In this document: positions 58,061-64,000 of the stretch, one piece after another
Numbering within the stretch: position 1 is the first letter of the stretch
Layout of the letters: each line of letters opens with the position of its first letter
NCBI RefSeq assembly: GCF_003626695.1
Contig: NZ_RBAH01000026.1
Span: 62,001-126,000 of the forward strand
Origin: Paenibacillus ginsengarvi
Lineage (GTDB): Bacteria; Bacillota; Bacilli; Paenibacillales; NBRC-103111
Reading direction: 5' to 3'
DNA: 64,000 nucleotides
Notes under the pieces: model-generated
The model's input: the letters and a program-made list of their open reading frames with translations, nothing else
Told to the model about the DNA's origin: nothing
Databases searched by the model: none
Program-made: the position numbers and the translations under genes

Positions 58061-59488
58061 TTATACCCGGAGCGTCTTCCATGCCCCTTTCTTGAAACGT
58101 TTCAAAATCAAAAAAGAACGCACAAACTGGTCAGCCGCCGCCGCCAGCCATATACCGTAAAGATCCATGCCCAAGACGTACACGAACAGCAGGCTGAGCA
58201 CGACCCGGAACCCCCATACCCCGATAAACGTCGAATACAGCGGATAACGCGTATCTCCCGCGCCGCGAAGCGCGCCGCTCAGTATAAACTGCGTCGCCTG
58301 CGACACCTGGATGAAGCCCATAATACGGATCGACAGGGCGCCCTTCTCGATAATTTCCGGCTCAACCGTGTACAGCATCATAATGTATGGCGCAAACAAA
58401 ATAAATCCTACGCCGATCGCTCCGGCTACGTAAATGCCGATTTTGCGCACCTGCCAGCCGTACTTCTCGGCCAGCTCCGGATTGCGCGCGCCGAGCGCCT
58501 GCCCGACCAGCGTGGAGGCCGCAATCGCAAACGCCATCCCGGGCATGAACGAAAGACCGAATATGCTGAAGGCAATTTGCGTCGCCGCGATGGCCATCGT
58601 CCCGAGACTGGCCGCCACCTTGAAGAAGATGAGCATGCCGAGCCGCATGACGATCTGCTCGAGCGCGGACGGGAAACCGATTTTGCCGATCCGGGCGATC
58701 ATCTCCCGGTCCAGCCGGAGCAGATGCCGCAGATCGAGCCGGACTTTGAACTTGCCGCTGAACATGACGATCGTCACCCACGTCATCGATACGCCCTGCG
58801 CCACAATCGTCGCCACCGCCGCTCCGGTGATGCCCATGCCGCCGTAGCTGCCGATTCCGTAAATGAGCGGGTAGCCGATCAGCACGACGAGAATGTTGGC
58901 GACGACATTGATCTTCATCGGGGTCCGCGTATCTCCGGCGCCGCGCAGCGTAGCTGAAAACGACATCGAGATCGTCGTAAAGCCAAGCGACAAAAAGACG
59001 ATTTTAGCATAAACGAGACCATGCGCCACAACGTCCTCCTCGCCACCCATCAGCCTGAGGAAGTCGGCGGCGAACGTATAGCTCAGCGCGATCATGACGA
59101 CCGAGAGCACGATGTTCAGCAGAAACGCCTGTCCGGCCGCCCGGTTCGCCTCCTCCAGCTTACCCGAGCCGATCGAACGGGCGACGATAACGGTAGTGCC
59201 TACATTCAGCGTCGAAAAAAGCGCCAGCAAAAGAAAAAAAGGCTGATTGGTCAGCCCGACCGTCGCCACCGCCTCAGGACTTAACCGTCCAACCATAATC
59301 ATGCTGAGCATCTGCGTAAAATTCGCAAGCATCATCTCGACGAGAGAAGGGCCGGCCAGCTTCAGAATCGATTGCCGTACCGCCTTTTTGTCGTTCGGGT
59401 CAACCAGAAAAGCATCCCCTGCAGCCCCCGCCCCTTGCTCCGCAGGCCCTGAGGACGCCTGCTGCTGGCGATCGGTTTCCGCATTCAT
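58061..59488 (-). CDS. MATE family efflux transporter
   Basis: 475 residues with 12 membrane helices after a polar N-terminal leader of about 35 residues. The first helix begins ILKLAGPSLVEMMLANFTQM; the two halves repeat the pattern ATLRGAGDTRTPM and GALRGAGDTRYPL, a MATE signature. It exports cationic drugs or metabolites using a Na+ or H+ gradient. AAGGGGGCGGATAC precedes ATG 59488. It is a single gene with its own terminator; substrate unknown. Confidence 0.93.
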   Translation of the reverse strand: MNAETDRQQQASSGPAEQGAGAAGDAFLVDPNDKKAVRQSILKLAGPSLVEMMLANFTQMLSMIMVGRLSPEAVATVGLTNQPFFLLLALFSTLNVGTTVIVARSIGSGKLEEANRAAGQAFLLNIVLSVVMIALSYTFAADFLRLMGGEEDVVAHGLVYAKIVFLSLGFTTISMSFSATLRGAGDTRTPMKINVVANILVVLIGYPLIYGIGSYGGMGITGAAVATIVAQGVSMTWVTIVMFSGKFKVRLDLRHLLRLDREMIARIGKIGFPSALEQIVMRLGMLIFFKVAASLGTMAIAATQIAFSIFGLSFMPGMAFAIAASTLVGQALGARNPELAEKYGWQVRKIGIYVAGAIGVGFILFAPYIMMLYTVEPEIIEKGALSIRIMGFIQVSQATQFILSGALRGAGDTRYPLYSTFIGVWGFRVVLSLLFVYVLGMDLYGIWLAAAADQFVRSFLILKRFKKGAWKTLRV

Positions 59489-59701
59489 GTATCCGCCCCC
59501 TTATGTTCCGCTGTGAAATTACTCCTATCATACCACAGATCGGACCGGGCGGACGGACGTTTTTCCCCCCGAAAAGCAGACAGCACCCGCGCTTAATATC
59601 GGATCGTTGACAGCGCTCTTCGACAGTATCTTTGGATCATTTCCTGTAATATGAAAGTTACCTTATCGACTCTTACCTTATTATGAAGGAGGCCGTACCT
59701 T

Positions 59702-60142
59702 ATGGAACAGCAGTCGATCACCACCGTTGCCGCCGCAGCTCAGCCTTTGTCGCCGCAGTCGTCGGATCGCCCTGAAGGAGTACAGGAAACGCCTCGGAAG
59801 GTGAAGCTTTCGCTGAAAATACTGCAAGAGCAAATTCTGGAGCTGGAGAACGAAACTCATATGCTGTTAAAACGGCTGGAGCAGCTCGAGCAGCGGCTGC
59901 CCCCTCTGCCTTCATCACAGGACGAAGCCGCCGCCTCGTTCGAGTCGCCCGCGCCGGAATGGACGACCGTCATGCCTTCCGGGGCTGCCATCCCGGCTCC
60001 GGCGGAGCGGACAAGCGCTTCCGGAAACGAATACGCGTTGACGGTTGTTCCGCAGGCCATGCTCCTTCCGCGTTCCGCCCGGCATCCTGCTCCGAAACGG
60101 ACGTTCTGGAGAAGGCTGCTGCCGCTCCGGAGCCGCCCGTAA
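59702..60142 (+). CDS. Hypothetical coiled-coil protein
   Basis: 146 residues from ATG 59702 with GAAGGAGG 8 bp upstream. A coiled coil covers about 33-68 (LSLKILQEQILELENETHML, KRLEQLEQRL), flanked by Pro/Ala/Ser-rich disordered tails; the C-terminus is basic (PKRTFWRRLLPLRSRP). No signal peptide or membrane segment. I do not recognise the family. It is convergent with the GlcG/HbpS gene, whose stop is only 4 bp away. Confidence 0.65.
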   Translation: MEQQSITTVAAAAQPLSPQSSDRPEGVQETPRKVKLSLKILQEQILELENETHMLLKRLEQLEQRLPPLPSSQDEAAASFESPAPEWTTVMPSGAAIPAPAERTSASGNEYALTVVPQAMLLPRSARHPAPKRTFWRRLLPLRSRP

Positions 60143-60146
60143 TCCT

Positions 60147-60635
60147 TTATTGCTGCGGATAAACCGGATAACCGATATAACCCGTACCGATCCGGACTGT
60201 TCCCAGCTGCGAGCCGCCCAAGTCGCGTTTGCTTTCAAAAGCTTGCACAGCCGCATTCGCCACTTCGATGTCTTGGGCGCTCGTCCCCCCGCTTACGCCG
60301 ATGCCCCCGATGACCACTTTGTCCTTAACCAGCGGAATGCCTCCGCCCAAAATGACAAGCCGTCCGTTATTCGTCGTGTTGATGCCGAACGACGGCCCGC
60401 CGGGCGCAGCCGCTTGGGCCAGATTCGCTGTCGGCATTTTCATCGCTACACTCGTCCAAGCCTTATCCTGAGAGATGACGATGCCCGCAATGCGGGCGTT
60501 ATCCATCCGGTGAAAGGCGACGAGATTGCCCCCGTCGTCGACAATCGCAATATCGCTCGCGAGACCTAGCTCCCGCGCCTTCTGTTCCGCCGCCGCAATG
60601 AGTGATTTTGCCAGCTCCAGCGTCATTTTATGCAA
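60147..60635 (-). CDS. GlcG/HbpS family heme-binding-like protein
   Basis: 162 residues. TTG 60635 is chosen because GGAG lies 10 bp upstream; an ATG at 60626 is 19 bp from it. The family is clear: LAKSLIAAAEQKARELGLAS, IAIVDDGGNLVAFHRMDNA, PGGPSFGINTTNNGRLVILG, GGIPLVKDKVVIGGIGVSGG and DIEVANAAVQAF. GlcG/HbpS proteins bind heme or small acids and assemble into oligomers; the exact role in Bacillales is unsettled. No signal peptide. Single gene. Confidence 0.92.
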   Translation of the reverse strand: MHKMTLELAKSLIAAAEQKARELGLASDIAIVDDGGNLVAFHRMDNARIAGIVISQDKAWTSVAMKMPTANLAQAAAPGGPSFGINTTNNGRLVILGGGIPLVKDKVVIGGIGVSGGTSAQDIEVANAAVQAFESKRDLGGSQLGTVRIGTGYIGYPVYPQQ

Positions 60636-60845
60636 ACCGAATCCACTCCTTCATCTATGCCTTGCTCCAGCATATGGCCGTCTGCCCAAAGGAGTGAAAC
60701 TTCATGCATAAAAATATACTTGGCCACCTGTAGATGCCAATCGATCGGTTTGTAATTTTTCCTATATTTTAGAAACTTTACCTCTTTATTTCCGTCTAAT
60801 GGATATGACTGGATTTGTATTCCAAAGTCGGAGGGAGAGGAAAAG

Positions 60846-62045
60846 ATGAGAAATGTCATTAAAAATGCACGGACAGCAGCACTAACCATTATCCTGGCTA
60901 GCGGTTGTTTTAGTTCTTATGCTTGGGCTAAAGAAACCGGAATCACGGAAAATGGAGCCGCAAAACCGAAAGCTCAACAAATTGAAGCAGCTCACCATGA
61001 AGCGACCATGCTGGATGATCAAGGAAACGTATGGTATTGGGGAAGTATGTATAAATGGTTTAACGGGGGAATGTTCCCTTCACCGGGTATTCCCCAGACA
61101 GTGCCCGGGCTAGATAAGGTGACTCATGTTTCTTACGGTATGCTCGATGCGTTGGCGGTAAAGGAGGATGGGACCGTATGGTCATGGGGAAGAGGGACCG
61201 TCCACAAAGAGGACGGTGTAAGCGGCTCCTACTTGCTGGAGGCGCTTAAAATACCGAAGTTGGACAACATCATAAAGGTTTCATCGTCCCACTATTTAAA
61301 TGCGGCCCTGGACAAAGGGGGAAAATTGTGGATATGGGGCCTTCCGGTATCCGAAAAGGGCAGGTCTACGGACGATCTTGAACCGAAAGTCGTAGAAAAG
61401 CTAGATAAAATAATAGATATGGCACAATCTCAGCAAAACAATCTTACCGTCCTTAAAGAGGACGGGACTGTGTGGACCTGGGATCTGAAAGAAAAAAGAG
61501 GGCTGGAGATTCCATTTGTCCTGTCAAACTCGCCAACTAAAGTAGAAGGTTTAACGGATGTTTTAAAAATTACAAGCGGAGCGAATACCCAACATCAATT
61601 GGCTTTAAAAAAGGATGGGACGGTTTGGGCTTGGGGCTACAATTTCTATGGTCAATTGGGACAAGAACCCAATACCGGCCTTAACCTCGAAACCAGAACC
61701 TTTGCCAGAGTAGACGTACCTGTCCAAATTGATGGACTTACCGACATTATCGATATTTCCGCCGGGTTTGATCACAGCCTTGCGCTCAAGAAGGATGGCA
61801 CCGTGTGGCTATGGGGATCTCTGGTGGAATCTGAAAAGGATTCTCTTCCTAGTCGTTCCCAGTATACGCTACCTGTACAAGTCAAAGGCTTGTCGGATAT
61901 CCGCTCTGTAAGTTCCGGCAATCAATTTGACGCCGCTATTAAAGAGGACGGAACCGTTTATATGTGGGGAAAGAACGGCCTGGGTCAACTCGGCGACGGA
62001 ACCGACACATTTAGAGCCGATCCCACTAAGGTCGTTTTCCCATAA
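60846..62045 (+). CDS. Exported RCC1-repeat (beta-propeller) protein
   Basis: 399 residues. A signal peptide covers about 1-28 (AALTIILASGCFSSYAWAKE); the ASGC could also be a lipobox. Seven propeller repeats of the form KxDGTVWxWG are visible (LDDQGNVWYWG, VKEDGTVWSWG, DKGGKLWIWG, LKEDGTVWTWD, LKKDGTVWAWG, LKKDGTVWLWG, IKEDGTVYMWG), two ending in GQLG. This matches RCC1/ATS1-type seven-bladed propellers, used for protein or carbohydrate binding at the cell surface. GGAGGGAGAGG precedes ATG 60846. Codon use is more AT-rich than its neighbours, which hints at transfer. Confidence 0.88.
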   Translation: MRNVIKNARTAALTIILASGCFSSYAWAKETGITENGAAKPKAQQIEAAHHEATMLDDQGNVWYWGSMYKWFNGGMFPSPGIPQTVPGLDKVTHVSYGMLDALAVKEDGTVWSWGRGTVHKEDGVSGSYLLEALKIPKLDNIIKVSSSHYLNAALDKGGKLWIWGLPVSEKGRSTDDLEPKVVEKLDKIIDMAQSQQNNLTVLKEDGTVWTWDLKEKRGLEIPFVLSNSPTKVEGLTDVLKITSGANTQHQLALKKDGTVWAWGYNFYGQLGQEPNTGLNLETRTFARVDVPVQIDGLTDIIDISAGFDHSLALKKDGTVWLWGSLVESEKDSLPSRSQYTLPVQVKGLSDIRSVSSGNQFDAAIKEDGTVYMWGKNGLGQLGDGTDTFRADPTKVVFP

Positions 62046-62135
62046 CGAGTTGAAACCCGAACTGTCGCTTGAGCTCTATCAAAACTGTCCCTTTGTACAA
62101 TCCGATCGGGCATGTATCGCGCCTTATCAAGGTAG

Positions 62136-62168
62136 CCGGTAGGAACCGTTTTCCTGCCGGTTTTATTT
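62136..62168 (+). terminator. Terminator after the RCC1-repeat gene
   Basis: CCGGTAGGAA / TTCCTGCCGG (62136-62145 and 62151-62160, one G.T pair) followed by TTTTATTT. It lies 90 bp after the stop and just before the convergent regulator gene. Confidence 0.8.
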
Positions 62169-62178
62169 ACGCTTCCCC

Positions 62179-64000
62179 TTACACCGCGCCGCGCGAATGC
62201 TTCTCGCGAAACTGGCCGGGCGTCAGCTCCGTGCTTTTTTTGAACAGACGAATCAAGTACGACGGCTGGTACCGCAGCGTCTCGGCGATATCGGCAATTT
62301 TCATGTCGGTCGTTACGAGCAGCTCTTTGCATTTCTCGATGCGCAGCGAAGTCAAATAGTCGATAAAATTAACGCCCGTCACCTGCTTGAAAGCCCGGCT
62401 CAGCTTGAACGGGCTGACGCCGAACCGGTCGGCGTACATCTCGAGCGATACGTCGCGCGACAGCTCGTCGTGAAGCTGTCCGGTCACCTGCTCGACGAGA
62501 CGGCGCGTATCTGGATCGAGCGCGCCGGAGACGGAGCGGACGAACGGCTCGATAACCGACGACGTGAACCAGCGGATCATCTCCTCGGGATCGCGAATCA
62601 CCATCAGCTCCTCGTACAAATGCGCCCCTCCGTAAACGCTGCCCGGATTAACGCCCGAGCGGAACATGGCGTCATAAGCGCTGCCCAGCAGCTTCAGCAT
62701 CCCCTGCTGGATGTGCATCTGCGTGCCCGCCTTGCTGCGGATCGCCTCTGCGAACTGCCGGACGCCCGCCGCCGCTTCCTCCTGAAGCCCCAGCCGCATC
62801 GCCCCGATAATTTCCTTCTCCAGCTCCAGCGGAAATTCGACGTGCTGGCCGAGATCGGGCATCATATCCTCGACGTCGAGAATGTCCGCCTTTTCGTTCG
62901 GATCGCGCATACGCAGCGTCTTCGACGTTTCCTCCAGCATTTCCGGCAGCTCCAGCACCGACTCGTTCAGCTTGCTGGCTGCGACCGCCACGTTTACTTT
63001 CAGCAGTCCGCTGACCGCGGACGCGATGTCTCCGGCAAGCGCCAGCAGCTTCTCCTTCGCCCGATCGGCCGCCTCAATCGGATTCAGCACGAGCAGCACG
63101 CCTACCGTCGAATCCTGAAAATTGATCGCATGGGCATATTCCGCCGCCGATCGACACAGCTCCTGCACGATGTTGGACGCCGCGTAATCGATCAGTTGTC
63201 CGTCGCGATCGGAAAATTTCGTCTCCGGCGCGCCTCTCCCGTACAGTCCCGCGACCAGAATCGCAAACCGCTTCCCTTCGACATGCCAGTCGTACTGGCG
63301 AAGCTTCTCCGCGATCTCCTTCTCCGAGGCCGGCATAATCCGTCCCTGCAAATATTGCAGCAGGAAGCCTTCCCTGAGCGACGGCAGCGACTGCCGGAGC
63401 CGCTGCTGCAGCACCTCGTTCTCGTCGAGGTGGCGCTGCCACTGCTTCTCGATAAAGGCGATCTCATTCAGCCGGTCGCCTCCCGTCTCCTTCGCGAACG
63501 GAAACAAGCCGACGAGCCGACGGATTGGATTGTAAATGCGTCCCCACGCGAACCACGAGAGCAGCAGCGCCAGGGCAAGACCGAAGACGCTAACGGCTAC
63601 GATCATGCGCGACATGGCGTTCACCGGGGCGGTAATGGTCGACAGTGGCGTTGCCGACACATAGGTCCAGTCGTTGCCGAGCCGGGATAGCTGTCCGAAG
63701 GAGACGGAATAGCTCATGCCGCCGTAGTCGTATACGAACGTATCCTTGAACGTGTTCGCCGGCAAAATGCGGCGCACCATCGCATGTCGCAGCCCAATAT
63801 CCCCGGCGTCGTCCGACGCGATGACTTGCCCTTCGCGGTCCATCAGGAAGGCGGTCCCGCCTTCGGAAGCGAGCCGTCTCACCATCCCGTCCAGCGCCCC
63901 TTGCTGCAAATAAATCAGAAACGCGCCGAACGGCCGATCGCTGCCGCTTGCGTACAGCTTCGTCACGACACCGCGAAAATGCGTTTCGCCCGAGCCTGCC
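62179..64000 (-). CDS. Membrane-anchored AraC family regulator (N-terminus beyond the window)
   Basis: At least 607 residues; the frame stays open to the window edge, so the true start and first membrane helix lie outside (a GTG at 63966 is not convincing as a start). Visible order: the end of a dCache-type extracellular sensor (FLMDREGQVIASDDAGDIGL), a membrane helix (MIVAVSVFGLALALLLSWFA), a HAMP-like and GGDEF-remnant-like cytoplasmic region, and the AraC helix-turn-helix in the last 100 residues (VSLEMYADRFGVSPFKLSRA, IAETLRYQPSYLIRLFKKS). Same architecture as the regulator at 49333. Its target operon is probably beyond the right edge. Confidence 0.88.
   Translation of the reverse strand, partial: AGSGETHFRGVVTKLYASGSDRPFGAFLIYLQQGALDGMVRRLASEGGTAFLMDREGQVIASDDAGDIGLRHAMVRRILPANTFKDTFVYDYGGMSYSVSFGQLSRLGNDWTYVSATPLSTITAPVNAMSRMIVAVSVFGLALALLLSWFAWGRIYNPIRRLVGLFPFAKETGGDRLNEIAFIEKQWQRHLDENEVLQQRLRQSLPSLREGFLLQYLQGRIMPASEKEIAEKLRQYDWHVEGKRFAILVAGLYGRGAPETKFSDRDGQLIDYAASNIVQELCRSAAEYAHAINFQDSTVGVLLVLNPIEAADRAKEKLLALAGDIASAVSGLLKVNVAVAASKLNESVLELPEMLEETSKTLRMRDPNEKADILDVEDMMPDLGQHVEFPLELEKEIIGAMRLGLQEEAAAGVRQFAEAIRSKAGTQMHIQQGMLKLLGSAYDAMFRSGVNPGSVYGGAHLYEELMVIRDPEEMIRWFTSSVIEPFVRSVSGALDPDTRRLVEQVTGQLHDELSRDVSLEMYADRFGVSPFKLSRAFKQVTGVNFIDYLTSLRIEKCKELLVTTDMKIADIAETLRYQPSYLIRLFKKSTELTPGQFREKHSRGAV

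Noticed and set aside
58093..58106. Second exact TTGAAACGTTTCAA palindrome
   Set aside because: It lies inside the 3' end of the MATE coding sequence (codons for LKRFK) and far from any start, so a chance match is more likely than an operator.
1..64000. CRISPR array, tRNA, rRNA, toxin-antitoxin or prophage module
   Set aside because: No regularly spaced repeats, no cloverleaf with a CCA-adjacent acceptor stem, no paired small toxin-antitoxin genes, and no phage structural or integrase genes were found. The phage-tail-like ending of the beta-helix protein is a common domain and not evidence of a prophage.

Overview
The window looks like chromosome from a GC-rich member of the Paenibacillaceae (Paenibacillus or Cohnella type). 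This is an inference from gene content: strong AGGAGG-type ribosome binding sites with many TTG and GTG starts, several lipobox sugar-binding proteins, a YesN/YesM-type two-component pair next to an LplB/YtcP-type ABC transporter, membrane-anchored AraC regulators, a preQ1-I riboswitch ahead of queCDEF, and intergenic hairpins of the TAGCGGAA...TTCCGCTA type. No rRNA, tRNA or CRISPR array was recognised.

Layout. 1-5.5 kb: a minus-strand carbohydrate operon (sialidase-like BNR protein, solute-binding lipoprotein, Tat-exported beta-helix protein with a frameshift) with a divergent AraC regulator. 5.6-9.5 kb: an acetyltransferase and a 7TMR-DISM-type histidine kinase with its OmpR-type regulator. 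9.6-12.2 kb: riboswitch-controlled queuosine precursor operon queCDEF. 12.3-14.3 kb: a 56-residue orphan protein, then an ArsR repressor and MFS exporter that share a twin operator. 14.3-20.5 kb: orphan sugar-binding lipoprotein, gpmA, Nudix, a beta-lactamase-fold hydrolase, three GNATs and a methyltransferase. 20.7-28.5 kb: response regulator, sensor kinase, binding protein, two permeases and a sulfatase, which read together as uptake and desulfation of a sulfated glycan. 28.5-30.7 kb: APH-type kinase and S41 peptidase.

30.76-33.2 kb is an AT-rich island (PlsY-like acyltransferase, GNAT, CD3324-type HTH protein) bounded by near-perfect 20-bp inverted repeats, with a second smaller inverted-repeat element inside it. 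33.3-37.1 kb: GNAT, AraC regulator, ADP-ribosylglycohydrolase, a patch of hairpin repeats and a YdcF-type protein. 37.3-38.7 kb: a solo-tnpB IS200/IS605-family element with a candidate omega-RNA. 38.9-40.3 kb: Nudix and a ROK fructokinase.

40.5-49.1 kb is the most unusual metabolic locus: a GH15 glucoamylase-like enzyme, a KTSC-domain protein, a nucleotidyltransferase fused to a degenerate phosphomannomutase domain, a GH57/DUF1957 branching enzyme fused to a GT4 glycosyltransferase, and a DUF4912 protein, all on one strand. I infer a system that makes, branches and trims an alpha-glucan. 49.3-56.6 kb: a membrane AraC regulator facing a second operon made of a Tat beta-helix protein and two binding proteins, which repeats the pairing seen at the start of the window. 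57.0-64.0 kb: TIM-barrel isomerase, another hairpin-repeat patch, MATE exporter, a coiled-coil protein, a GlcG/HbpS protein, an exported RCC1-repeat protein and the truncated start of another membrane AraC regulator.
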